DNA of 64,000 bases, from the NCBI GenBank assembly GCA_020051175.1, contig JAGVJJ010000011.1, forward strand, positions 16,257-80,256. The letters are read 5' to 3'. The notes beneath the pieces were generated by a model, which had not been told where the DNA came from, did not search any database, and saw only the letters and a list, made by a program, of their open reading frames with translations. How positions within the stretch are numbered: position 1 is the first letter of the stretch; every line of letters starts with the position of its first letter. The translations under genes and the position numbers were made by a program. The DNA is from Bacteroidia bacterium (lineage in GTDB: Bacteria; Bacteroidota; Bacteroidia; 2-12-FULL-35-15). Shown piece by piece: positions 15,262 through 25,251 of the stretch.

Positions 15262-17820
15262 TTAAAAATCAAATTTAAATCTTACTCTAATTCCCAACTG
15301 TGAAATATTAGGATGATCGAGGTATGTAAACCGTTTTACTAAATCGACTCTGAAAAATTTAAAGATATTTGCAATTGCTACACTCCCTTCTACATAAGGC
15401 TTTTCGGATAAACTATAAGTAATTGGGATGCCTTCTGGAGTTATGGGGAATTTTAATAATCCAGAATTATTAACAGGATTATTATTCGAATTTATGCTAC
15501 CATACAAAACTTTTAAGGTTACAGCTTCACGCCATTTTAGTTTTTTAAACAATGGAATTTTATTAAAGAAGAATCCATTAAAGGAATGGTCTATATTTAT
15601 ACTAGCATACTGGTCACTTACGAATTCAAGAAAATTCATTAAGTTATATGACTGAAGTTGATAGGCATAGGTTTGATTTGCACGATGTATGTCTAGTAAA
15701 GGGAAAGGAACCTTTCCAAATATTTTGCCGCCTTCTAAAACTACATCTGTATAACCTAGCTGAGAAAAGTAAAATCGTTTATAAATATTTAATGAAATAT
15801 TTTGATAATCATATTCGCCACCTAACAGGCCTTTAATCCCTTGAACATAGCGCAAGGTGAATATTGGGTTTTTAAAAGATATAGGGATTCTATAAGTTTT
15901 CCCTTGATAGAATTTTTCGTTGGGAGCCCAACGAAGTGTTAACGAAACTTCTGAAGTTTGAATGTTCTTTATATCAAACGAGTCATTGACATAATCTGTA
16001 CGATTGTAATGCAAGCCACCTGCTGCCTTTTGAATCCAATTTTTGTACCCTAGTGTGAAAGAAAAGTGATTTTTGAATTCGTTGAGATATTCTAAATTAA
16101 AAATATCATTATAAAGCCATTTATCATTTGTTCCTCGCTTAAAAGACAGTAGAATGTTATCCTCCTGAATAAATTGTAATTCTTGTCCAGGAATCTTAGT
16201 CTCTCTTTGGTAACTCGCTTTCAATGATCTTACTGGGAAATCAAAAATACTTCTTTTGGTAAAAGAATAAGTTGCGCCAATGTAATACTTCCACTTTTCA
16301 TCTTTAAAACCATAAGCTCCATATCCTTCAAACACAATTTTCTTACTGAAAGCATTTGTCGTTCTCCCTCCAAACCTTAATCTAAAGCCTTCTACAGGAT
16401 TAAAACTATAAAATGTGCTTAAGGGGCCCATATCAAAATAGGGCGTGATAGTTTTATAGCCCGCAAAAAGTAAAACTAAAACATCCATTGATCTTTTAAA
16501 CGCAGGGATTTTCTTTACACTATCAATAGTTGCATAAACACCTTTTTCTGATTTAGATAATTGTGTGTGGCGATTTTTTATCCAATATTCATCATTCAAA
16601 AGACTTGCGCTATCACTTATTACGATTAGATCACCTCTATAGTCTTGCTCAGGTCTTGGCTTATTAATAATGAAATCTCTATACGACACGATTCGTTGGC
16701 CAAAGATTCCCATTTTCCCTTTGGTTAATCCAAAATCTGCCGACAATTCCTCGTTTACAACCGTATATCCTTGTTCTCCATTTTTTTCAAAATTTTGTAC
16801 AATTTTTAACTCCTTTACCCAATTAAGGTTTATGTCCTTATTTACACTCATATCAATATTGGCAACAGCATAACTACTATCGAGAGTTATTAGCATGTGT
16901 CCTTGAAATAAAAAATCTGAATGATTTCTTGGCACAAAGGCTAGTCGGATAAATTTGTTATTATTTTCAGTAATTGTATCAACAATAAAAAATTTATAAA
17001 AAGTAGGTGAAAGATTGGCAATAGGGCTTATAAATTGATTGGTTAAAAGGGTAATATTATTATCGTAAATATTAATATCCTGATACAAATACTTCATATA
17101 AGCATCTATACCTTGATTATCTACATACCCCTCAAAAGCGACTGTTTTATTAGCCTTCACAATTTCTTTAGTTGTTTTTGGCGATTTTCTATACCATACG
17201 TTCGAAAGCGATTCCTTTAAATAAACAGGCAGCACAGGCTTCCCTTCCAGTTTTGTTGTATCTAAATTTTCAAAAACAAATTGAAATTTTTTAAATGCTT
17301 TTCTGTTCTTAAATTTATCGGTAACATTACTTAAGGCAAATTGGACTTTTTCATATTTTTCATATTCATAATAATCAAAGCCCTCCTTTCTATTTTCAGA
17401 TTTGTGATCAATAACTTTCCTGATTAATTCCACTGCCGGATTATCTTTATTTCGATATTTTGATTTTTGCCCCTTAACTGTGACTTCATCTAATTGTTTT
17501 GCTTCTGGTTGAAGTTTAAAATTGATTGATTGTTCTTTTCCCAAAACGACCTCTTTACTCATTGGCTTATAGCCTAAAGACAATACTTTTAATTTAGTGT
17601 AATTTTTATCTGATTGTATTTTATAATAGCCTTTAGCATCAGTTGTTGTTCCAATACTTGATTCATCAAAAAAGACAGTGGCAAAAGAGAGGGGTTCTGA
17701 TGTTTTCGCATCAGTTACAGTACCGGAAATGATTGTGTTTTGAGAAAACAAAGTTTTCCCACACAACATTAAAAACAGAAGACTAACGAGTATGTGGTTT
17801 TTCTGAAGTGACAAAAACAT
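15262..17820 (-). CDS. DUF5686 outer-membrane protein with carboxypeptidase-like regulatory domain
   Basis: 852 residues from the ATG at 17820 (MFLSLQKNHILV, signal peptide ending LFSQ); a start 13 codons earlier lacks a good signal. Residues ~28-110 form the carboxypeptidase-like/CNA-B fold (ISGTVTDAKTSEPLSFATVFF). The rest is the DUF5686 region, beta-rich with a barrel-like C-terminus ending in alternating RVRFKFDF. Likely an outer-membrane beta-barrel. Its start overlaps the end of the GtrA gene by 38 bp. Its place in the lipid operon suggests a role in envelope lipid handling (inference). Confidence 0.8.
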   Translation of the reverse strand: MFLSLQKNHILVSLLFLMLCGKTLFSQNTIISGTVTDAKTSEPLSFATVFFDESSIGTTTDAKGYYKIQSDKNYTKLKVLSLGYKPMSKEVVLGKEQSINFKLQPEAKQLDEVTVKGQKSKYRNKDNPAVELIRKVIDHKSENRKEGFDYYEYEKYEKVQFALSNVTDKFKNRKAFKKFQFVFENLDTTKLEGKPVLPVYLKESLSNVWYRKSPKTTKEIVKANKTVAFEGYVDNQGIDAYMKYLYQDINIYDNNITLLTNQFISPIANLSPTFYKFFIVDTITENNNKFIRLAFVPRNHSDFLFQGHMLITLDSSYAVANIDMSVNKDINLNWVKELKIVQNFEKNGEQGYTVVNEELSADFGLTKGKMGIFGQRIVSYRDFIINKPRPEQDYRGDLIVISDSASLLNDEYWIKNRHTQLSKSEKGVYATIDSVKKIPAFKRSMDVLVLLFAGYKTITPYFDMGPLSTFYSFNPVEGFRLRFGGRTTNAFSKKIVFEGYGAYGFKDEKWKYYIGATYSFTKRSIFDFPVRSLKASYQRETKIPGQELQFIQEDNILLSFKRGTNDKWLYNDIFNLEYLNEFKNHFSFTLGYKNWIQKAAGGLHYNRTDYVNDSFDIKNIQTSEVSLTLRWAPNEKFYQGKTYRIPISFKNPIFTLRYVQGIKGLLGGEYDYQNISLNIYKRFYFSQLGYTDVVLEGGKIFGKVPFPLLDIHRANQTYAYQLQSYNLMNFLEFVSDQYASINIDHSFNGFFFNKIPLFKKLKWREAVTLKVLYGSINSNNNPVNNSGLLKFPITPEGIPITYSLSEKPYVEGSVAIANIFKFFRVDLVKRFTYLDHPNISQLGIRVRFKFDF

Positions 17821-18181
17821 ATTTTTTTTGTAGTGTATAATTAAACCCAATTCCAACAATTAGCGAAGCGATAATTTTGGAAACTAAATACGGTAAATTG
17901 AGAATCTTTAGTATTGAAGCACTTCCGAAAACATTTAAGAAGATGCTTCCAATCCATACTAATAAATATTTTACTCCCTGCTTTTTCAAATCTTTATTGT
18001 CTTTCATTTTAAATGACCAATATTTATTTATCATAAAATTTGTTGTCGCTCCGGCAATGGCACCAATACTTGTTGCCATTAAATAATTACATTTTGCTAA
18101 CTCAACTAAAGTGACTGTAAACCCGAAGTCAACCATAGTTGCGCCCAAGGAAGATAGTTGAGTTCGCAAAAATATTTTCAT
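17783..18181 (-). CDS. GtrA-family membrane protein
   Basis: 132 residues, four membrane segments, with the family pattern near the start (SLGATMVDFGFTVTLVELA) and KYWSFK in the first loop. GtrA proteins are thought to flip or transfer polyprenyl-linked sugars. The gene overlaps pgpA by 4 bp (ATGA), so the two are translationally coupled. In this operon it may move a lipid-linked headgroup. Confidence 0.85.
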   Translation of the reverse strand: MKIFLRTQLSSLGATMVDFGFTVTLVELAKCNYLMATSIGAIAGATTNFMINKYWSFKMKDNKDLKKQGVKYLLVWIGSIFLNVFGSASILKILNLPYLVSKIIASLIVGIGFNYTLQKKYVFVTSEKPHTR

Positions 18182-18636
18182 TTAATAATATTTGTAATAA
18201 TCAAAATTTGAATGATAATATTGCTATAAATTCCGGCAACTAAGTCATCAACCATAACACCCCAACCATTTTTAAGCTTTTCTGTTTTTCTAATCCCTAA
18301 CGGCTTTAGAATGTCAAAAAATCTGAACAATACAAATGCAATTACAATTGTTATAAAATTGATTGGGAGAAAGAGCAAAGAAACAGTCATTCCTAGTACT
18401 TCATCAATGACTATTTTATTGCTATCCTTCCCCCAACTTCTTTCAGCTTTATTTGAAACGATTCCCCCAATTACAAAGAGTATAAGATTTAAAAATAGGA
18501 ACCGGATATTTGAATGTAAATGGAAGGTTACATACAAATAAATCAAACCACACGTTATTAACGAGGCAACTGTTCCGGCTCCCTTTTTTATAAAACCAAT
18601 TCCAAAAAATGATGCTATTATTTTATACAAAGTCAT
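18178..18636 (-). CDS. pgpA: Phosphatidylglycerophosphatase A-like phosphatase
   Basis: 152 residues, three to four membrane segments. Family motifs: GIGFIKKGAGTVASL at the start, KIVIDEVLGM in the middle (Asp/Glu active site), RFFDILKP, and the GWGVMVDDLVAGIY end. PgpA dephosphorylates PG-phosphate. Placed directly after inositol-phosphate synthase (stop and start abut), it more likely removes phosphate from PI-phosphate, as in the Bacteroides inositol-lipid cluster. Confidence 0.88.
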   Translation of the reverse strand: MTLYKIIASFFGIGFIKKGAGTVASLITCGLIYLYVTFHLHSNIRFLFLNLILFVIGGIVSNKAERSWGKDSNKIVIDEVLGMTVSLLFLPINFITIVIAFVLFRFFDILKPLGIRKTEKLKNGWGVMVDDLVAGIYSNIIIQILIITNIIK

Positions 18637-19968
18637 TTACATTGATTCAACTAACTCCTGATAGTAATCTAAACCCAAATGCGTAATTAAGTCTTCTCCC
18701 ATCATGTGTCTTAAAGTATTTTGCAACTTGATTAATTGTTTAAAAATATCATGTTCAGGCTTTAAACCTTCAGCAGTTTGAGGTGATTTTAAATAAAATG
18801 AAAGCCATTCTTGAATGCCATCCATTTCGGCACGTTTAGCCAAATCCATAAACAAAGCAAGATCTAAAACAATTGGTGCTGCTAAAATTGAATCTCTGCA
18901 CAAAAAATTAATTTTAATTTGCATTGGATAACCCATCCAACCGAAAATATCAATATTGTCCCAACTTTCTTTATTATCTCCTCTTGGCGGGTAATAATTT
19001 ATTCTTACTTTATGATACATATCTCCATATAAAGTAGGATTGGATTCAGGTTGGAAAATTTCATCTAATACACTTAATTTTGAAACCTCTTTTGTTTTGA
19101 AATTTTCAGGATCGTCCAAAACTTTTCCGTCTCTATTACCCAATATATTTGTAGAAAACCATCCACTCACACCTAAAGCTCTTGCATGCAAACCCGGTGC
19201 AACTATCGTTTTCATTAATGTTTGTCCTGTTTTAAAATCTTTTCCGGCTATTGGTGTTTTAGTTTGCTTAGATAATTCTATTAAAGCAGGAATATCGACA
19301 GTTAAATTTGGTGCGCCATTAGCAAAAGGAATTCCTAATTTAAGGGCAGCGTATGCATAAATCATACTTGGAGCAATTAGTTCATCATTATTTTTTAGTG
19401 CTTTTTCAAATTCTTCAATGCTATTATGAATATTCGTTGGCTCAATATATTTTTCGGTAGAAGCACACCAAACAATAACAAGTCTGTCGCAATTATTTAT
19501 GGCCTTGAATTTTTCCATGTCTTTCATTAAAGCCAATGCCAAATCATACTTTGTAGTTTCTTTTTTGATGTTTGTACCAATGATGTTTTTTACATAGTTT
19601 GGATCAAACACTGCTGACATTGGTTTTATTTGTTCTAGTTCTGTTTTTAATTCTGCCAATTGATGTAATTCCAAAACACTTGCATTAACAGCGGCTTCAT
19701 ATACATTATCTTCATAGATATCCCAACCTCCAAAAACAATGTCGCTTAATTTAGTCAAAGGCACAAAGTCCTTAATTAAAGGATTGCGATTTTCGGTACG
19801 TTTACCTAATCTTATACTACTCATTTGTGTTAAGGAACCTATTGGTTGAGATTTACCTTTTTTTATAGCTTCTACGCCTGCAATAAGAGTTGTAGCAACT
19901 GCTCCTAAACCTGGCATTAAAATTCCTAATTTCCCCTTTGCCTCTGTGGGCTTTTTAATTACATCCAT
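18637..19968 (-). CDS. ino1: Myo-inositol-1-phosphate synthase
   Basis: 443 residues, typical for the family. NAD-binding glycine-rich start (GILMPGLGAVATTLIAG), DNCDRLVIVWCASTE-like core, NGAPNLTVDIPA, the substrate loop GKDFKTGQT, and the DSILAAPIVLDLALFMDLA helix. Converts glucose 6-phosphate to inositol 1-phosphate, the headgroup precursor for inositol lipids. It feeds the CDP-alcohol transferase and IPC synthase in the same operon. Confidence 0.95.
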   Translation of the reverse strand: MDVIKKPTEAKGKLGILMPGLGAVATTLIAGVEAIKKGKSQPIGSLTQMSSIRLGKRTENRNPLIKDFVPLTKLSDIVFGGWDIYEDNVYEAAVNASVLELHQLAELKTELEQIKPMSAVFDPNYVKNIIGTNIKKETTKYDLALALMKDMEKFKAINNCDRLVIVWCASTEKYIEPTNIHNSIEEFEKALKNNDELIAPSMIYAYAALKLGIPFANGAPNLTVDIPALIELSKQTKTPIAGKDFKTGQTLMKTIVAPGLHARALGVSGWFSTNILGNRDGKVLDDPENFKTKEVSKLSVLDEIFQPESNPTLYGDMYHKVRINYYPPRGDNKESWDNIDIFGWMGYPMQIKINFLCRDSILAAPIVLDLALFMDLAKRAEMDGIQEWLSFYLKSPQTAEGLKPEHDIFKQLIKLQNTLRHMMGEDLITHLGLDYYQELVESM

Positions 19969-19986
19969 TTTATTTATTTTTAATTA

Positions 19987-20982
19987 TTAAATCCACTTAT
20001 TTTGTTTGTACCATTCAACTGTTTTTTTAACTCCACTTTCTAAATCATGCTTTGCTTGAAACTGAAAGTGATGTGTTGTTTTTGTCATTTCACAATTCCA
20101 ACTTTCTGCCACTAATTCATTATATTTTTCCAAATTTAAAGGGCTTGTTTTACCTGTAATTGCACTGATATACTGGGAAAAAAATGCAACAATTCTTACT
20201 ATCGCTAATGGAAACTTAATATTTACTGGTTTTTTATTTAAAGCATTGCTAATTGCTATTGAAAAAGCATGCTTATCATATATTTTTCCATCAGAAGCAA
20301 AATAGATTTCATTTTTTACTTCACTAATTGTTGCACGTAAAATTAATCGTACCAAATCTCTAACATAAATAAAAGTCAATTCTTGCTTGTGATTTCCTAA
20401 AACAGGGTTAATGTTTTTATTGATAAATTTGAATACTGTGTATAAATCTTTTTCTCCAGGGCCATAAACTGCTGTAGGGCGAATAATAATATAAGCCAAT
20501 CCCGAATTTTTTATTAGTTGTTCCGCTTGTAATTTACTTTGCCCGTATAAGGTGATCGGATTTTGATGTGAGACCTTAATTTGATCTTTTGCTTTTACGG
20601 GACCACTGGCTGCAAGACTGCTAATGAAAATGATTTTCTTAGGAATTATATTAAATTTCTTAAGAGCGTTAATTAAGTTTTCGGTTCCATAATAGTTTGT
20701 TGCGAAAAAATCTTTTTTTGAGTTCGATTTTGTTAATGCTGCCGTGTGAATTACATAATCAATTGTCACATTGTTTTCGCTAAAATCAGAAAAAATTGAG
20801 AATAAGCTTTGTGCGTTATTTATATCGCCATAAACAATATTTGCGTTTTCTAAATATTTTGTATTACTACTTTTCCTTACCATTGCATAAATTTCAAATT
20901 GCTGTTGTAAAGCAATTTCAACCAAGTGAGTTCCAATAAATCCACTTGAGCCCGTAATTAATATTTTAGCTTTTTTACCCAT
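19987..20982 (-). CDS. NAD(P)-dependent SDR reductase, putative 3-ketosphinganine reductase
   Basis: 331 residues of the extended SDR/epimerase family: Rossmann motif GSSGFIGTHL at the N-terminus, catalytic YGQSK (Tyr-x3-Lys) near residue 147, and RPTAVYGPGE. Adjacent to serine palmitoyltransferase and the GNAT-like gene, it fits the CerR role known from bacterial ceramide synthesis, reduction of the ketone. Substrate inferred from context only; a sugar-nucleotide epimerase is the alternative. Overlaps the upstream gene by 1 bp. Confidence 0.75.
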   Translation of the reverse strand: MGKKAKILITGSSGFIGTHLVEIALQQQFEIYAMVRKSSNTKYLENANIVYGDINNAQSLFSIFSDFSENNVTIDYVIHTAALTKSNSKKDFFATNYYGTENLINALKKFNIIPKKIIFISSLAASGPVKAKDQIKVSHQNPITLYGQSKLQAEQLIKNSGLAYIIIRPTAVYGPGEKDLYTVFKFINKNINPVLGNHKQELTFIYVRDLVRLILRATISEVKNEIYFASDGKIYDKHAFSIAISNALNKKPVNIKFPLAIVRIVAFFSQYISAITGKTSPLNLEKYNELVAESWNCEMTKTTHHFQFQAKHDLESGVKKTVEWYKQNKWI

Positions 20983-22103
20983 TATAAATGCTTCATGTAA
21001 GATCTACGTTTCATGTGTTGTCTGGCCTCATAACCATTTGTAAACATCAGAAGAGAGTTTTTATTTTCTTCTAATACATGGCTTGATATAGCAGTTTTTA
21101 CGCCATTATCAATAAAAGCCTGCATCATATGGGCGTAGAAAATAGCGGGTACGCCTTTGCTCTTATATTCATCTTTCACTGCTTGTAAAAGCAAATCAGC
21201 AGTATCGTTTTTTCGCATGTCTTTTAAAATATGGATAAATCCCAAAGGGAAAAGTTTACCTTTTGCCTTCATTAAAGCTTTAGACAAGGATAAAAAACCC
21301 AAGCCAAAACCAACAACTTCGTTATTTTTATCGACAACAAAACTTACATACTTTGGATTAACCATAGAAAAGTAAAGATTTACGTAGTGTTTAATTTGTT
21401 TTTCAGTAAGAGGAACAAAGCCGTATAAATTTTTAAATGCCTCATTAAGAACATTGAACATTTGGTCAGCATAAGGCAATATCTCTTTTGCTTTTTTGAA
21501 ATTTAAAATTTTTAAGTCGTATTTTTTTTGAACCAGTTCTGATATCCGCTTAACTTTATCAGGGATTTCATTTGGAACTTTTATTTCATACTGAACCCAA
21601 TCTACATCTTTTGAGTAACCATGTTTTTCTAAATGAACCGGATAATAAGGGTAGTTATAAATAACCGCTTGTGTTCCTATTTCATTAAAACCCTCAACTA
21701 ACATACCTTCTAAATCCATATCACTAAAACCAAGAGGGCCTTGTGTTTTTGACATACCTTTTGATTTCCCCCATTCTTCCACGATTTTTAATAAAGCTTC
21801 TGAGACAGCTGTGTCTTCAGTAAAATCAATCCAACCAAAACGCACTACTTTTTCGTTCCATTTTTCGTTCGCTCTGTGATTTATTATGCCTGCAATCCTT
21901 CCAACAATTTGCTTATTTTTATAAGCTAGCCAATATTTTGCTTCGCAAAAATCAAATGCGGGGTTTACGCTAGAAGACAGTGCCGACTTTTCATAAGTAT
22001 GAAGTTGCGGAACTCTATATTTATTTCCTTTATATAGTTTATCAGGAAAAGAAATAAATTTTTTCAAATCTTTACTGTTTTTTATTTCAACTATATGTAC
22101 CAT
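20982..22103 (-). CDS. GNAT-like acyltransferase, putative bacterial ceramide synthase
   Basis: 373 residues with two GNAT-like halves (VGRIAGIINHRANE ... FGWIDF; later VVGFGLGFLSLSKAL). Residues 120-130 read GPLGFSDMDLEGML. In Caulobacter, the ceramide synthase that N-acylates the long-chain base is a GNAT-type protein encoded near serine palmitoyltransferase. This gene sits directly between spt and the SDR reductase, so the same role is proposed. That step rests on context and fold type, not on a residue-level match. Confidence 0.7.
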   Translation of the reverse strand: MVHIVEIKNSKDLKKFISFPDKLYKGNKYRVPQLHTYEKSALSSSVNPAFDFCEAKYWLAYKNKQIVGRIAGIINHRANEKWNEKVVRFGWIDFTEDTAVSEALLKIVEEWGKSKGMSKTQGPLGFSDMDLEGMLVEGFNEIGTQAVIYNYPYYPVHLEKHGYSKDVDWVQYEIKVPNEIPDKVKRISELVQKKYDLKILNFKKAKEILPYADQMFNVLNEAFKNLYGFVPLTEKQIKHYVNLYFSMVNPKYVSFVVDKNNEVVGFGLGFLSLSKALMKAKGKLFPLGFIHILKDMRKNDTADLLLQAVKDEYKSKGVPAIFYAHMMQAFIDNGVKTAISSHVLEENKNSLLMFTNGYEARQHMKRRSYMKHL

Positions 22104-22106
22104 AGA

Positions 22107-23318
<1,212 letters not shown>

Positions 23319-23371
23319 TTAAATCCTTTTATTCCTTGTTTTTTCATAATTACTTAGAAGTATAATTACAT

Positions 23372-23710
23372 TTATCTGCTAGTATTCTTAGAAACCATGC
23401 TCATTGTTATTAAGTATTTTAAGAGGGTTTCCTGCGCTTTGCTATCTATGACTTCTTTACCCTTTCTTTTGTTTAGTTTTTTGACCATGTGTGGAACTAT
23501 TTCTTTCCATTGCTCCTCGTTTCGTGATGCAGGATCCTTGAGTATTCTCCAATTCTGTTCGTAAATAGATTTACCTGCCATGAGTTCATTCCAAGTATAA
23601 CCAGGGTACTTGGCTGAAACTCTGTTTACATCCGTTTGTGTTGGCAATAACAGTTTAGCACTGCAAGCAGTTAAAGCAATAAAAAGCAATAATGGAAGTG
23701 TTTTTTTCAT
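23372..23710 (-). CDS. Cytochrome-c-like lipoprotein lacking the heme motif
   Basis: 112 residues. Lipobox LTAC at residues 13-16. The middle reads YEQNWRILKDPASRNEEQWKEIVPHM, which closely follows the pattern of small diheme/monoheme cytochromes of Bacteroidota (YxxNCxxCHxL, then EEQWxxIVPxM). The Cys-x2-Cys-His motif is replaced by a shorter WRILK segment. It may be a cytochrome that lost heme binding, or a structural relative. It lies 65 bp upstream of spt on the same strand. Confidence 0.65.
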   Translation of the reverse strand: MKKTLPLLLFIALTACSAKLLLPTQTDVNRVSAKYPGYTWNELMAGKSIYEQNWRILKDPASRNEEQWKEIVPHMVKKLNKRKGKEVIDSKAQETLLKYLITMSMVSKNTSR

Positions 23711-23839
23711 ATCATCTAACTTTTAAGGCCTTTTATCGGGACGTATTTTTTTGATAGGGTAAATTTTTCATATTTCGTTCATTCTGTTGTTAGCATTTCA
23801 TGGTCTCTTATTAAATCTCCTAAGTAAATCCAATAAAAA

Positions 23840-23906
23840 GGTCCCGTACGGATTTGAACCGTATCTGCCTCCTATAAAGAGGCGCACTGCCTTTCAGACC
23901 GGGACC
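23840..23906 (-). tRNA. Degenerate tRNA-like gene (possible UAU anticodon)
   Basis: Read on the minus strand: perfect 7-bp acceptor GGTCCCG/CGGGACC, perfect 5-bp anticodon stem GCCTC/GAGGC with loop TTTATAG (anticodon TAT, isoleucine AUA), and a perfect 5-bp T-stem with loop TTCAAAT. The D-arm is abnormal and the total is only 67 nt, with a 3-nt variable region. Could be a pseudo-tRNA or a tRNA remnant left by an integration. It lies alone in the 320-bp gap 23711-24031. Confidence 0.4.
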
Positions 23907-24031
23907 AATATTTTGAAAATCATTTTTCATTTATTTTTTTGTCAATGAGATAACTGCTTCAGTATATATTGTAAACTATATAATTAGTTACTATGATATA
24001 GTGTCATAGGAAACTATTTAGATAAATTTTT

Positions 24032-24541
24032 TTAGTTTTTACATTTTGTTTTAATATGATCTAATACCCGTATACAAATTTCCAAGTCTTTCTTACTTAT
24101 TCCTTTAGTAATGAACTCTTCTTCTTCCATATATAATTTATGAACACCTTCTATAATTTTAAAGCCCGCAGGGGTTAATTCAATTACATTTTTACGCCTG
24201 TCTTCCGGAGCCGGAATTCTTTTTAAATATTTTTTCTGTTCAAGAATATCAATTGTTTTAAGAATGGCTGATTTTGTTTTATCCAAAGCAATTGCAATAT
24301 CTTGTTGAATGATTTCTTGCCTTTCATTTCGAGATAAAAAATGTAGAATTGCCAATTGGTCAAAAGAAAGATCGCTTGTGAATGCAGTAAATCTGCTATT
24401 AATTTTTTTAATTAATAATTTACCGGAATAAACAATTTTATAACCTAAAGCATCTTGCATTTCTTTACATTCCATTTGAAATAGTTTACTGGTTAACTGT
24501 TCAAAGGTAGAAATAAAATCAATATTTTGAGAAAAATCCAA
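24032..24541 (-). CDS. MarR-family regulator
   Basis: 169 residues with the MarR winged helix: LSFDQLAILHFLSR, QQDIAIALDKTKSAILKTIDILEQKKYLKR, and the wing APEDRRKNVIELT. Last gene of the minus-strand efflux operon that begins at 30736. Probably senses a small ligand and controls this or a neighbouring efflux operon. Confidence 0.88.
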   Translation of the reverse strand: MDFSQNIDFISTFEQLTSKLFQMECKEMQDALGYKIVYSGKLLIKKINSRFTAFTSDLSFDQLAILHFLSRNERQEIIQQDIAIALDKTKSAILKTIDILEQKKYLKRIPAPEDRRKNVIELTPAGFKIIEGVHKLYMEEEEFITKGISKKDLEICIRVLDHIKTKCKN

Positions 24542-24593
24542 AAAAAATCTAAATTAATGTTCACTCTATTTGCATATTATAAAATATGACAGA

Positions 24594-25229
24594 TCATTTT
24601 CCTACTTTCTTTTTCATATTAAGCAAAGTACTGTATGGGCCATCAACAATAAACATGTTTATTATCGAGCTGGGAATACTTCCTGCCGGATCTCCATAAA
24701 ACTGGTAAATGATTTCTATTTTATTCCCTTGTGGCGTTAATTGCCACATACCTTTCGCGTTTTTAATCCGTAGAAAATCATCGTTGCCTGTAATATAATC
24801 GGGTTTGCTTACAAGGTTGTATCTAACTGTACCATCAACTTCTACGATTTTTCCGGAAAATATTACAATATCCCTGTCGGTCATTGGCCAAGGCAAATCG
24901 GTAGTGTAGTATATGTACTGCTCCGTTTTATTTACCTGTTTTAGAATTTTGGCTGTAGCAATATTTGTTTGCCAATTAGGATAATCACTTACATTTTCAA
25001 TGAGACTTTCCAACGACTTCATATTAGCAGTAACGGTTGTAACTGCCTTGAACTCTTTTATGCTTGAACCTTCAGACTGACGAGTGTACACTTTAATATC
25101 ATTCCCGGCTTTTTCTAATTTCCATTCTGTTGGGTTGAGTAAATGGCTTTCATTAATGCCAGGTTTGAACGCCATACAAATTATAAAGACATTAATTATG
25201 ACTATAAGTGTTAAGTTTTTTTTGATCAT
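24594..25229 (-). CDS. Exported START/SRPBCC-domain lipid-binding protein
   Basis: 211 residues, N-terminal hydrophobic signal or anchor (NLTLIVIINVFIICMAF). The START pattern is clear: WKLEKAGNDIKVYTRQ, then YPNWQTNIATAKILK, then DLPWPMTDRDIV. START domains bind sterols or lipids in a deep pocket. It sits in an operon between the TolC-like gene and marR, possibly handling hydrophobic pump substrates in the periplasm. Confidence 0.8.
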   Translation of the reverse strand: MIKKNLTLIVIINVFIICMAFKPGINESHLLNPTEWKLEKAGNDIKVYTRQSEGSSIKEFKAVTTVTANMKSLESLIENVSDYPNWQTNIATAKILKQVNKTEQYIYYTTDLPWPMTDRDIVIFSGKIVEVDGTVRYNLVSKPDYITGNDDFLRIKNAKGMWQLTPQGNKIEIIYQFYGDPAGSIPSSIINMFIVDGPYSTLLNMKKKVGK

Positions 25230-25251
25230 GTTTTTTAGTTTTAATTTGTAA

